A stretch of 64,000 nt of DNA from Chytriomyces cf. hyalinus JEL632 (lineage: Eukaryota; Chytridiomycota; Chytridiomycetes; Chytridiales; Chytriomycetaceae), in contig JAIWWG010000026.1 in the NCBI GenBank assembly GCA_025435555.1, forward strand, positions 1 to 64,000. The letters are read 5' to 3'. Of the stretch, positions 22,391-34,243 are shown piece by piece. The translations under genes and the position numbers were made by a program. Every line of letters starts with the position of its first letter. The stretch's first letter is position 1. Under the pieces are notes generated by a model that was given only the letters and a program-made list of their open reading frames with translations, had not been told where the DNA came from and made no database searches.

Positions 22391-24149
22391 TCACACGAAC
22401 ATCAACTTTGCCAAATATGCGTTTATTGACACGCTCAGGAGAGAAATAAATAATTGAAAAGTAGCGAAAACTCCAAATAGATGATGTAAGAGGCATACAT
22501 GATGACAGCTTAACAGAAATGTTTGCCGAGATTCACCAGCAGACACAACAGGAGCGGGAGCAATGCCTTCTTCTGTGGCATCGTTTCTCTTCTAAGAATT
22601 ATCGCAGTTCAGTTCAACGCTGGATTACACCTGGCAACGCGTAAACCTTTCCGAAAATCTTCACTTGTGCTCTGAGCGCGTCAAAGAAAGTGACTGCTTT
22701 TCTCCAGCAGGCTCTGAGCGGCGCGACTTTGGTTTTGGCAGGTTGCGCAGTGGAAACTCTGACATCTGAAACTTCTTTGAATGAAATAGAATAAACCGTT
22801 AGATGTCTGCCTCTGTCAAAACAACCCGTTTTTACCAGCCGTAGAAGATTGTAAGCTCGCTTCCTTTTCTATCAACGAGTCTTCATGGACCGGCACGATA
22901 CTGTCTGCTTCGCTTTGATTGGTCAGCGTTCCATTTGGGCTGTCTGAGCCCTGTGATAGGGATGTGAGATGTCAGTAAGTATAACGTTTTTTCAATGTTT
23001 GCAAAATTGTTTCACTTGCCGCCACACAGATACTGGGACTGGCTGGATTCAGAGTCGGGGATCCAGCGGTTGAAGAAAATTTTTCTTCAACCGCAGCCCT
23101 TCGGTATTTCTGGATAGCAGCAGTATGGCTCTGCCTGACTGAAGTTGCTGCCTGGTGCCGTTCAACATCCTTCTGTTGCGCGAGCAGCTGGCGCATCAGC
23201 TGCGACTTTTCATCCAGCTCTTGCTGCTGTTGGTCGGTCAAGTTGCTCAGCTCTTTCTTGTAGTGCAAGCACCATCTGTGCTTGTTGGCGTGCAGTTGCC
23301 GCCTGGTTGATACGCGTTTTAATGATTTCTTCACACTCTGGGATTGACAGGGGTTTGCGACGGGGGGACGGGCGGGTTTGCTTCGCGGTGCTCGTGGTTT
23401 ACTGTGGTTTACAGACACATTGCGTGTGTCAGAAATCAAAAGCCAAGAGTTGCAACAATAAAAATCAGTCAGTACCTAAGTATGCGGATTGTTGCGTGGG
23501 GATCCTTTGGTGAATATTTCGAACGTGTGACCGTCTCCTCTGTAAACAACGTCAATGTCCTTTTCTTGATATTGCCAGTTAAATGAGCGAGAGGGGATCC
23601 CGATTTGGGACCAGGTGTCTTTTGACAAACCTTTTTGACCATCTCTGTTGTTGCAGAGGCCCTGTCGGACAACTAGAAGGAAATAAAAATGCACGGAAAA
23701 AACGGTAATTAAATGAAGAAAGGATGAGGCTGTGGGTAAACAAAGAAATAAGTATTGGGCAGCGGGTAATAAACAAAATATGGACGCGGCAAAGGGAAGA
23801 ATTGCTCCGCATAAGCGTGTAGCCCTCTTGGGGATGTCGTCACAAACTCGGCGGCAAAGGGGTTCAACCCTGGCCTTGGTGCTTGTTGCTTGTGAAGAGG
23901 TTGGGTCTGAACATAACTCGGCAAGGTCTGCAAGGTCCGACTCCTGGAATTCCCCTGAAGATGCGTATCTGCAGAAAGAGAAGTAGTTCCAATTAACACC
24001 TGGTTGCTGCTATGAAAGCTTGCATGCTTGGTTTGATGACAACCTTCAACAATAGACGCTTCTTCAAGTACCACTTTTGCGTGGACATTTGCGTTGGAAG
24101 AACGATAGACCAAGACAGAACTCGGTGAGTCCCAAAGAGGAGATTTCAT
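22391..24149 (-). CDS. Coiled-coil protein, shortened paralogue of the 57-kb gene
   Basis: The firm exons are 23672-23476, 23401-23016, 22943-22836, 22774-22647 and 22591-22391, all phase-consistent. An upstream part reaching an ATG at 24149 is weaker. The first exons are basic (Lys/Arg/Pro/Ser). The central exon codes for a Gln/Glu-rich coiled coil (ELSNLTDQQQQELDEK, LLAQQKDVERHQ). The following exons match the gene at 57442-59242: both have EV at the same splice junction and share KA.....L.....FGK before an intron that itself keeps the GCCAGG part. The C-terminal half of the 57-kb protein has no counterpart here; the frame instead ends in a short hydrophobic tail. It may be a shortened gene or a pseudogene. 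Function unknown. Confidence 0.45.
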
Positions 24150-25546
24150 TTCTGTTTTGCTTTGTTTAGCGCCTGATTTGACCTCCTTTTTGTACTGCCA
24201 CTTTTCCTGTTCCCACACAAACCTGTGGGAACAGATCCGTTCAGAGAGCGGTGTTTCTTTTTATCTCAACAGTCAACCTATGTTAAGAAAAATGACTGGT
24301 CACCTGCTTGCAGTCCATGAAAAATCAGTGGAAGTGTTTGTACAACAGAAACACACATTTAGCCTGTTCACCGCAGAGGCAAACATTCGCAATCATTCTT
24401 CAAAAAAGAGACGCACAGCATCGTTCGTAAAACGCGCTTTATTTGTTTTTGTAAATCCAAGTATCCCATTTTGTTTCCCGTTTTAAATTCGAACATCTTC
24501 GAAAATTGTGCGCAGGCCCGTTGATATTACACACGCATGAAAACATCATGGTGTACCCCATTCAATAATTTGGCTGCTATGTTTTCGGGATTCACAAGCT
24601 CGGTGGACGTGATGCCATGGGAGAGCAAATAAACGCGTGTGAAGGGTCGCAACAATGTCGTCCACAGCCCAGCGCAAGCGTGAAGGTTTCCTACATCCCT
24701 GTACTTGATAATAGAAAACAAGTTTCCTGAGACTCTATATTAAAGCATCGTTCTGCAAGTCGCTGATCGCTGCTGATCGGCACCGAGCGTTTTTTGCTTG
24801 TCTCTGTCGTTGGTCATTGCATCGAGGAAATAAGCGCAGTATGGCACGCAAATGAATGCATCTTTATTTGCGTCAAATATGGTTTGTATCCGACTGAGGT
24901 GTCTGTCAATGGCTCTGTGTGTATGCCATGCCGTCCGTTGTTGATGTGTGGACACCGGAGAGAGGAAATCGATTTTAAATGCGCGTTTATTTATCGTCAA
25001 CACAGATGTGCTAACGGTCGTGAGCTGGCCTGTGAGTATCCGAGTTGTCAGCTTTCGGCATCCAGAGCTGTGTTAGACGTAACTCATTGGCCAAAAGTCC
25101 CATGAGCTTCCATTTCTCCAGCATTGCCGTCAGAGCCAACAAGACCCTCCGAGTTCAAATAGGTTACAGTTTCCCTTCGCAAGAGTGAACTGTACGCGTA
25201 TCGGAGTGTGCATCAAAGGATTAAGAATCTGTTGTCACGTCTTCGAAATTCGAACGGCATTGCTGATAAGGGTGAACCAAGGACCTCGGAGTAACCAATG
25301 ACCGCGAGCTACGCGAATGGGCTGATCCATACGATGGCTGACCAATGCACCGCCAGTCTAGCATGGCTGAATGATAGTGTATGGAAGAATAGAGCGGCTG
25401 CAGCGAGACACAGTTGTTGGGCTCAAGCGCGAGGAAGTTGTTTGTACGCGGCACTGTGGTCAGCTGAAGGTTTCAATCGTTTCATAAAGCGCATCCTGTG
25501 CAAGTAAACTATTTCTTGGAAAAACACTGGGATTTACACTTGACTG
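24150..25546. other. Gene-poor stretch, about 1.4 kb
   Basis: Apart from the duplicated segment at 24527-24700, only short open frames without recognisable content are present. It separates the minus-strand coiled-coil gene from the plus-strand lipid-anchored protein gene, so it would hold both promoters. A decayed mobile element is possible but no terminal repeats were seen. Confidence 0.4.
24527..24700 (-). other. Inverted copy of the flank of the 57-kb coiled-coil gene
   Basis: Read on the minus strand, this stretch aligns with 56947-57130. Shared landmarks are GCCTGCGCTGGG-like, TGTGGACGA and ATCACGTCCACCGAGCTTGT, followed by an AT-tolerant part and TGGGGTA. Small indels interrupt any common reading frame. 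In both places a coiled-coil gene starts downstream in the same direction. Confidence 0.6.
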
Positions 25547-26567
25547 ATGGGCTGTGGTACTTCAAAACCAGCAGCCGTGGCTGCGACTACCGACCTTAAA
25601 CGTGAGTAACATTGTAATCGCCGCTCATCAGCGCGTGTTGACAACTCTCACTCCCACAGCCACAGTAGCCTCAAAGCAGCCAAATGTTCCATCGCGCAAT
25701 GCAGCACCATCGCCGTCTCCAGCACGCGCAAAAGCAGCGCCTATGAAACAAAGCGCCGAAAAGAATCCAACTTCTCAGAGCACAGCAAAGACTGTTGTGC
25801 TTGTCCAGTCCTCACTCCCTTCAAAAACATCTACTGAATCAATTGCGCCGGAATCACCGCCAGACGCGATCCAACTTTATGACTCACATCAAAACGAGCC
25901 CCAGAGAGAGTCTCAAAACGAGCAAGAAGTTGAACTTCAAAAACCAGAGACTTTGCATCAACATCACGAACCCGTTGTTCCACCTCCAAACCCCGAACCG
26001 CCGCAGCCCGCAACAACTATCGCGCCCAAAACTGAAACACAAGCTGAATCAGTGACAACTTCCAGCAGTATTCGAGACTCGGTTACCAGCGTTCCAGAAT
26101 TAACGCGGAAAACCTCGCTACCGAGCGACCCAATCCCCATCGCACAGCAAACAATCTACGAAGCCAAATCGAGTAATTCAATGCAAGTTACGGATCCAGA
26201 AGACAGGCCACCGCCTCGGATTATTGGCGCGTTTGGAGGTGATGCCGAGCTTGACAGCGGCGAACCCATCACGGGCATTAAAGGGCTCTTGCTTGGGAAG
26301 AAGAAGAAGCAGGCAAATGCAGCTGCGGCTGTGATCGTGATCAAAGCGGATGGATCGCAGGATCCTCAAAGGGGGGCGAATCAAGGAAGTGGGCAGCTGG
26401 AACGGTTGGGCAGTCTTGAATCGCTGGAAGCGTTCGAGGCATCGTACATGGAAAATGCAGAGGTGGATGCACCGAGATTTGCTGATGGAAACGGTGTCAA
26501 GAGGAAGGCCTCCATCACAAGTCCCGTTCAAGAAGAGGACCATCATCCATTTTCTGTGTTTGACTAG
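25547..26567 (+). CDS. Disordered protein with lipid-anchor N-terminus
   Basis: Exons 25547-25601 and 25660-26567 (320 residues). The first codons give MGCGTSK: Gly2 fits N-myristoylation and Cys3 fits palmitoylation, so membrane attachment is likely. The rest is rich in Pro, Ser, Glu and Gln with no globular domain until about 230-265, where a short ordered part occurs (PRIIGAFGGDAELD, then ITGIKGLLLGKKKK). The last residues are acidic. The lipidation site resembles those of membrane scaffold proteins such as Ego1/LAMTOR1, but no further similarity supports that name. The tiny first exon carrying only the anchor is a common arrangement for such proteins. Confidence 0.7.
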
Positions 26568-26704
26568 AGAAGGGTCCTTCTGCTTTAGATACCGCCAACA
26601 GTAAACATGGGCATTCAATTTCAAAAGCAACTGTATTGTTCCACATTCGAACAGGCGTAGGATAAAAAAGAATAGAAATAACCCATCATAAACGAGAGAC
26701 AGGA

Positions 26705-29700
26705 TCACTTGTGCTTCTTGTTGCTCTTTTTAACCCCTCTGTGGCCACCACCGGCATCAGCGGCACCACCTCCGCGGTTTGATGGTCCTGCCTCCCTCCG
26801 CGAAACTGAAGCCTTGATCACGTCCTTGAAATCTTTGCTCAACTCGGTCGACTTCTTTTTGCTGCCAACAATTTTACCAGACAGAGGAATGTACGCGTAT
26901 GGGTCCGGCATATTGGCCTTCTTGACATCTCCCTTTGCCCGTTTGGACTTGTACTGGGCTCCAAGCATTTTCCCTTTGGTCGCTTCGTCCATACCCGCCT
27001 TCTTCTTGTTCAAGTTCTTGTGACCCCAGCGACCACCCATGTTACTTGCACCCGCTCCAAGCCTGTCGTGTTTGGCTTCAGCGCCTTCTTCTTCATCATC
27101 CCCTCGCTTGCGCTTATTAACAAACTTGATACGGCCATCTGGTAACCGTTTGTAAGCGCCTTCTCCGGTGATTGACTGCTTGTAATAGTCTTCTGGTTCA
27201 TCGGCGGTTGTCAAGTTCTTCATTTTCGCAGTGGCTTCGTCATCGCTTTCGGCAATCATGATACGACCATCATCGTTCACGTTGAATTCGGATGCGCGTT
27301 TGCGTTTGGAGATGGCGTCAGATTGGCGGGATGCAGCGTTCGATTTTCCGGAAGTGACGCGCGAAATAACTTGCGAGTCTAAAAAGTCGACAACATCATC
27401 GTCTTCGCGGATCATGCTCTTGGCGCCTGCATGTTGTGATTTCTGATTCATTTTTGTTGTGAGTTTAATCATCTCACGTTATTCCTTCCAAGTAAACAAA
27501 CCTTGTTTTGCACTGCGTCGCGGTATTGTTCCGGAATGTAGTGATCATCATCACCGTCGTCACTGTCACCGTCCTCATCTTCACTTCCATGCAAAGCGTC
27601 TTCAAACTCCTTTTGCCGACTTTGCATCGATTTCTTGGTCTTGAGTGCTAATTTGGATGCCGCATTGTCTTCGTCACTTGCATCATCTCCGTCGTCAGCA
27701 GCAGCCGCAGAAGACGCAGCTTTGGCTTCACTCTTCTTCTTCAACTGCCTTTCACGAACTTTCCGGATATTCCGAATCAACTTGAAATCCGTTTCAGGAA
27801 TGAACCCTTCCACAGCTTCGAAACTGAATTTCCGAATCAATCGTTCAAGAATATTTTTGACTTTAGATTTGAAAGCGCTCTTGTGTGGGCGTGAGTGTGT
27901 GAGGATGCTTGTGATCATGTTTTCAAGTTCGTCGGCGAGGTATGGTTGTGGGAGTGTGACGAGGATGACTTTGATGAAGCCGAGTGCGGCTTTGACGATT
28001 TCACGGTTCGGGCTGGCCATGAAGAGGAGGATGGTGGATACGATTTCTTTGCAAAGTTCTTCACCCATGACATCTGCAGTATTGTCTCTTCGTTAATCGC
28101 GTGGCAGAAAGGGTGAAAATCACTTTTGTAAACAAACCGTGGAACTCAAAGAGCAAGCGACCGCAACAAGCGATCGCAGCACTCTGCATTGTCGTAGAAC
28201 TTCCTGCCAAACCGGCAACGACCATCATCATGTACTCTTTAAAGCTGACTTCGCGTTTCTCTTCCTCCATATCCTCCTCGGCATCCCCCTTCAGCTTTCT
28301 TCGAGTCGCCTCCCATTCGGCATCTCTTTGTCTGCGGATCCCAACTTCCAACATCTTGCGACCCATTGCGACAAGACATTCGTACGCGGCAGTACGGGCC
28401 TTTTCAGATGCTTCTTTGGTTGTGAGCATGACTTCGGAAAGAACCACTGGAACAAATTCAAGCAACAATGCTTCTTCGTCATCCTCAACTTCTTCATCAT
28501 TGTCAGACTTTTTCGACGCTGTTGTCGCTTCCACAACAAGTTGAATCAATCGCATACGCGCCCGCTTGACTCCACTTGTTGTGCGCGAAATTACTTCCGG
28601 ATCAATGAGCTTGGCCATCAAATCCTTGTACGGGGCTTGAGTGCCGGGAAGCACTACCATGAGCAAGTTCAGCGATTTGTACGTCTTTTTCTGGAGTGTT
28701 GCGTCACGGTCTCTCAGCTGTCCAGACAAGAGCTTGTAAAACACGTGCAACGGGCTGTCTGCAGGAATTTCAGCAGCTTCCTCGCCTTCCTCCACTTCCG
28801 CAAGTGCCTTCACCTCTGGCAAGAATAGCACCAGAACGCACAGCAGATCTACCATGGAGTAGACCTTGAGTTTTGCCAAAGCAACTTCCGCGGCAACGTC
28901 TGCCTCTTCGTCCGCCTTCATGTCTGATTCACGCTCACTCGCTGCATTTTGAAGTTGAAGCACACTCTTGACTAGCTGGTAAAAGTATCCCGTGACAGCT
29001 TTTCCCTCCGCGATTCCCATAAACGCTTGAATACAGCCTTCAAGAGCAGCTTGTCCACGATCATGCATGCTTTGCAACACGGCACCTTTGTTTTCACCCG
29101 TTTTCAAAATCCAGTCGGGCGGTGTTGTGTACACTGTACACAAAACGCTCAAGAATTTGTTGACGGATGAAGACAGTCGATGCAGCCCTTGTCCAGCGGA
29201 TTCAAGGTCATCCCGCATTTGCATCAATTGCGCGCTTTCTTCCATTTCGACCTCTTCAGCGGCAGTGACGGAAGACTGCAGCGACGAGTGGATGGCGCTG
29301 TACCCTTGCACAAGAGCTTGTAAACCGTTGTAAATCAATGGACGGACATCCGTTTCACTGAGACCCCCGTCTTCAGTGATTTCGAGGTCTTCACTTTGAG
29401 TTTGGAGGAGGGAAAGCATTTGGGGGAAAAGCGTGTCGTATGCTTCGACGAGGTCTTTGGGAGTTGTGCTGCAGATTGCTGGGAACAGGCCGAATGCCTG
29501 TGTTGCGAGTGTTTCAAAGAGTTTTGCTGGGTGTGCGAGACCCTTTTTCTTTAAATCTGCGCCGCGCTGTTGAAGCGCGTTGTAGAGGGGAAGGATGGAC
29601 TCTGTAAAGTAGGTCAGGTTGGAGGGACCGAATTTAGAGGCAGATTGGATTGGGGATCGTTTCATGGCACGGGTAAAGAGAGAGAGGAGGTATGGTCTGC

Positions 29701-31741
29701 GGGTTTCCGTTTCGGCGACATCGAAAATGTTGAGTGGAGCAGTCATTGTAAATCGCTCGAGACCCATGGCAAGTGCTCCAGCTTCCAAGGCAGTGTCAAG
29801 TTCGGCTTTGAAAGGGTAATCGTCGGCGTAAGTTGCACCATCGCGGATAGAAACAAGTGTGGAAATCAAAGGATCGACCATGTTTGGCACAGTTGGGCCA
29901 ACACGCTATTGAGGATAATAAAACGTAAGATCTTTCGAAATGAGCATGCGCTTAAATCAAACTCACCTCAAAAGCCGACTCAATCAAAATCAACACGGCA
30001 CCCCAGTTCTCTCTAAATGTCACAGCCTCCACAGCATTCTTCAAAACAACCAAAATCGCGCCCAACACTTCCGCCCAAACATTTTTGGCGCCAGAAGAAC
30101 TGGCTCGTCGAACAATCGCCGATTCAACCATGAAATCGGCGACACCAAACTGTAACACGGAAACATACGCTTCCACTGCTTTTTCGACGACAATACGCTT
30201 GGCACCTGTTGCACCAATCAGCGCTGAAAAGTCCTTTTTCCAGAACTCGGCCACCAATTCTGGGTACGCAGATGCAGAATATTTCTTTGCTTCGATGCCT
30301 TCAGCATCATCTTCGTTCGCAATGTCGCGCTGAAGTACTGCCGATGTGCAAGAGAATGAAGTCTCGACCAAGGAGAGCCATAAAGGAGCCAATGAGGCAT
30401 CGTTGTGATAAGGGCGCAAGGTTGAAAGAGATTTGGAAAGAATCGAATGCGAGGTTTCAAGAGAAATGTTCGGTGGCGCGGTTTTTGGGGTTTGCGCCGT
30501 GCAAATTGATGTCAGAACCTGAAGTAATTGTGTTTGTTTAAGCATACTGATCTATCAAAACAAAGCGAGTTTCGAAAAAAAGATGAATTACCTGGAACAC
30601 CCACTGCATGAGTACAATGTTTCCACCAGCACCCTCGCCAACGCGAAGGACGGAATCGCAAAGGAGGCCCACAGCGGTACGCACTTTTTCATCTCCGCCT
30701 CCAATTTTGCCGCCCAAAACAGATCCCAAGCCTTTCAAAAACACCAAAACATCCAAAACAACCGCCTCGTTTTCATTCGGAACAGGCGCGGATTTTGAGT
30801 TTTTCCCCTTTTTGCTGGCGGGAGCCGGTGCCGAGGCAGCAGCTTCAGCAGCTGATCGCAAAACTTCGCAATAATATTCGACCACAACAATCATGAACGG
30901 ATGCACCAGTGCAGGCGGTGGTGGGAATCCCAAAATCTTTCGAACACATTCCTGCGCTCGCTTTCGCACTTTTGGGCGTTCGTCCAGCGTCAGTGAAAGA
31001 ATGGAAGTGGTGAGGCCCTTCAAGACGGCAGGGCGTCCCACCATTGCTGAAGTTGACTGTTGCCAGGTGGCGAGATCCATTGCAAGGAGTAACGATTCGA
31101 GACATGAGAGTGCGTCGCGGGTGATTGCGGATGACGGTGAAAATGATTGGATTGTGGAGTGAAGTGTTTGCGAGAGAACGTTGAATTTCAGACGCAAAAT
31201 TTGAGTGTTGATCCTGGGAACAAAAGAAAACTCAAGTCAGGCACGTGTTTCAAACTCCCTTCGCTGGAAATAACACGAACTTGGTGAAGACAATGCCGAG
31301 CAGATGCATGATGGCTGTCACGATTTCCTCCCTGTCCTGGTATGAGTCATCCTGTTCGTTCCCATCTTCGTCCATATTGTTTCCGGATGAATTTGATGTT
31401 GCTGAAGCCCCGAGTTGCTGTTCAAGAAGTGTAATCTGTGGTGTACCTTGTCAGCAGATGCCAACTTAAACCGGACTACGGTAGTCTTACCAGAGCACCA
31501 AAGTACGCCAGTGGTGGTTGTGGAGTACTTTCATCCACATGATCAGCCTGTTCGGCGACGGTTTTATCGATCGCAATGAGCAGAAGGGCGGCCTGACATA
31601 TGGGGTATTTGGTCAGCTTGCTTGTTCCGGCGAGTCTTTTCTTGTCAAGGTCACCTTTCTCTGGGCAGGGATTCCAGATGAAGACTGGGCGCGGATGCGT
31701 TGGAGTAGTTTGTCCAGCTGGAAAGTGTCGTTGATGTCCAT
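26705..31741 (-). CDS. RRP12: Rrp12-type ribosome biogenesis factor
   Basis: Eight exons: 31741-31655, 31592-31491, 31435-31281, 31213-30592, 30551-29967, 29905-28138, 28073-27502, 27442-26705; 1542 residues. It is an all-helical HEAT/ARM-repeat protein acting in export and maturation of both ribosomal subunits. The conserved centre is in the large exon (start RVGPTVPNMVDPLISTL, later LNLLMVVLPGTQAPYKDLMAKL). HEAT repeats continue through GFIKVILVTLPQPYLADELENMI and FKSKVKNILERLIRKF. The C-terminus is the usual Lys/Asp/Glu-rich tail. It is some 300 residues longer than the yeast protein as I recall it; part of the excess is low-complexity insertions. Exon 8 starts at AAATCACAAC; a nearer AG would shift the frame. 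Confidence 0.92.
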
Positions 31742-32183
31742 TTTTTGTGCTTAAGAAAAAAAGAAAGAAAGGATCTATTTTTATGAACAGCGAATAAAGA
31801 CAAGGTAAATATATTTGTGAAGTAAATAAGAAGATAAATAACAAGCGTGAAAGAATCACAGCATCGAATCAGACGCGATCGGTTGTGATGCCTTTTCACT
31901 GCAAAGGCTCAGCAAGTGAGAATGACAAATGATGACTCATCATCCGTCGCATGATCCCCTTTGAACAAGCGCATTGAATGACACGAGTGACGCCTGACGC
32001 TGCCCGAATGCGCGACCCGGCATCGTCCGCAATCGGTGCGAGTGTGTGTTGCGAAGCCCGTTCAAGTTTTCGGGATACCGCTCCACCAATCAGATTGCGC
32101 CCATCATTAAAAAAAAGAAATCTCCGTTTCATCTCCGTTTTCCCTTTAAAGCGGGGGCACAAGCAACGCAGGAAGACGAGAAA
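31742..32183. other. Divergent promoter region between RRP12 and FTR1
   Basis: About 440 bases between the two start codons on opposite strands. An AGATAA element, the core of fungal GATA-factor sites, occurs at 31832-31837. Iron genes are often controlled by such factors, but a single copy is weak evidence. Confidence 0.4.
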
Positions 32184-33554
32184 ATGGCAGTTGGTTTCAG
32201 CGTACCCGTCTTCATCGTCATCCTCAGAGGTACCTATCCTAGGCTTCTTGCGATTTGGAACCCCATGTCCTGACCCACATATCCACTCAGAATGCACTGA
32301 GGCCGCCATCGTCATCAGTGTGTTGCTGGCGTTCGTCACCTCCATGTTCAAGCATGACCTGGTCCTGCGTCGTAGACTCATGGTCGCTGTCTGGTTGGGC
32401 TCTGCCGCTGGTATTGTCATCTCTGGAATCATTGGAACCATCTTCCTTGTCTTGTGGTTCAAGTACGCCAACAACCTCTGGTAAGTTTAGTCTTTCCCCT
32501 TCAAATATAAGAATTTGAGGCTGAATGCATGTACAGGACCTCTGCTGAAGCGCTTTGGGAAGCCTGCTTCTCATTACTGGCAACTGTCTTGCTTTCCGGC
32601 ATGGCACTCGTCTTCTTAAAGTCCGATACACTCACTGAGAAATGGCAACGCAAACTTGAAAAGTCTCTCCGGGACAACAACGTGATCCTCCAAGGGCAAA
32701 ACTCGAATGCAACTCTTGACGAGGCCACTGGTTCATTCATTGCTGCTGACGCTATTGAACCCACGGAAAAGGACTCCAAGAAGTCAGAGGCCGATGCGGC
32801 TTCTGAAGTCTTTGCTGCTCACAAAAAGATTGCTCAAGTCTTTTTCTGGGTTCCACTTGTTACCATTCTGCGTGAAGGAATCGAAGGCATGTTCTTCCTG
32901 GGTGGTGTGAGTAGAAAAGGTTGTTGGCGTTTCTGTTGCAGCTACTAAATTCCGCCTCTTTTCAGATCTCCATCTCATCCGACCCGGGTACCATCCCACT
33001 TGCCGCGCTCACTGGTCTCGCTGTTGGATGCATTATCGGTTGGCTGATTTTCCGTGCAGGAAACTCGATGAAGCTTCACGTCTTCTTCGTGTCTGCGTCC
33101 ATCCTCATCTTTTACCTTGCGGCTGGACTGTTTTCCAAGTCTGTTGGTTCGTTTGAAGTCAACACATGGATGAAGCAAATCAACGCGGCCGGTGATGACT
33201 TGGCCTATTACAATGTGTTCACCAGCGTATGGTGAGTTTGATCTTTGCATTACATGTGTTCTTGGCGAATCTGGGTTCTGATCGCCTGCTACGTTTCTTA
33301 CCCCTTCCAGGCACCTTACTTGTTGCAACCCAAGTGAGCCAAACAGCTTCGGATGGCAGATTTTCGGCGCCTTGCTCGGATGGACCAACGGCGCCACGGT
33401 TGGAACGATTGTCAGTTACATTGTGTACTGGCTCGTGATTGCGGTTGTGCTCGTCTCGATGAAGCTGCTGGAGCGCAGACGTGTGCGTCTTGGGCTTGAA
33501 AAGATTGGGTTCAAGAAGAGAATTAAGCAAATGTTCATGTCGACGAGAGTGTAG
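32184..33554 (+). CDS. FTR1: High-affinity iron permease Ftr1
   Basis: Exons 32184-32229, 32291-32480, 32537-32906, 32966-33231, 33311-33554 (371 residues). It is a plasma-membrane permease that passes Fe3+ delivered by a multicopper ferroxidase. Both iron motifs of the REGLE type are intact: RECTE in helix 1 (Glu formed across intron 1) and REGIE in helix 4. Seven membrane segments can be traced, with a charged loop of about 70 residues between helices 3 and 4. The last exon carries FGALLGWTNGATVGTIVSYIVYW and a basic tail. No ferroxidase gene lies next to it in this window. The intron positions are shared with the second copy at 34.2 kb. Confidence 0.95.
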
Positions 33555-33825
33555 TTCATCTCAGGACCTCCTTTTTTTTAAATATTTCTTTGTTTCTCTC
33601 CCACTCTCACTACTTCGTATCTCAATCACGCGCCCCCTTCTGAAATTGGACAATGAGTAAAAATGCTACTTAATAAAGGATTCTCTATAGAAGCATTTGC
33701 GTAAGCGAGATAAGCTGAGAGATGAAGAATGGGGAGGGAGAGAGAGAAAACGACCGTCCATGCTGTCAATATCTTTATCGCTGACTTTGCCCCCAACTCC
33801 TTGATTGCGAAAATAAAAGGAACAC

Positions 33826-34055
33826 AAAGTGCCGCAACACAAATGACCCCAACAGCTTTGGTGTTTGGCGCTCTTCTCGGCTGGACAAACTCTGCAACTG
33901 TCGGTTCTGTGGTGGTGAACATTTTGTTCTGGATCTTTACCGCGATTGCATTGGTTACCATGAAGCTGGCGGACCATAGACGCGTGCGCATGGACATTGA
34001 GAAGGTTGGGTTCAAGAAGACTGTGAAGCAGGTGATGTCCACGCGGGCATGTTAA
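33826..34055 (+). pseudogene. Orphan last exon of an FTR1 copy
   Basis: This stretch aligns with the fifth exon of FTR1 (33311-33554), from the CAA.CCAAG..AACAGCTT part through FGALLGWTNSATVGSVV to the basic end FKKTVKQVMSTR. The reading frame is intact here, but upstream there is no counterpart of exons 1-4. It sits between the two FTR1-like genes, so it is the remains of a third tandem copy or of an unequal exchange. Confidence 0.85.
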
Positions 34056-34243
34056 GTTTGTGCATGATTTATGATTTTTTCGCCGGCGCCAGCTGGGGGG
34101 TGCATGCTGTAAGGGAGGAGGGATTTTAATAGAAAGTAAGGAGAGAGTGAAGAGAGAGTGACTGCAAGGATCCTCATAAAATACAAATCACTCTTGACTT
34201 CAAAAATTTTTCAGAACACGTTACATAAAGTGTCAAAACACAG

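Noticed and set aside
24794-25105. 103-codon open frame on the plus strand
   Set aside because: No domain, no flanking exon and no similarity within the window.
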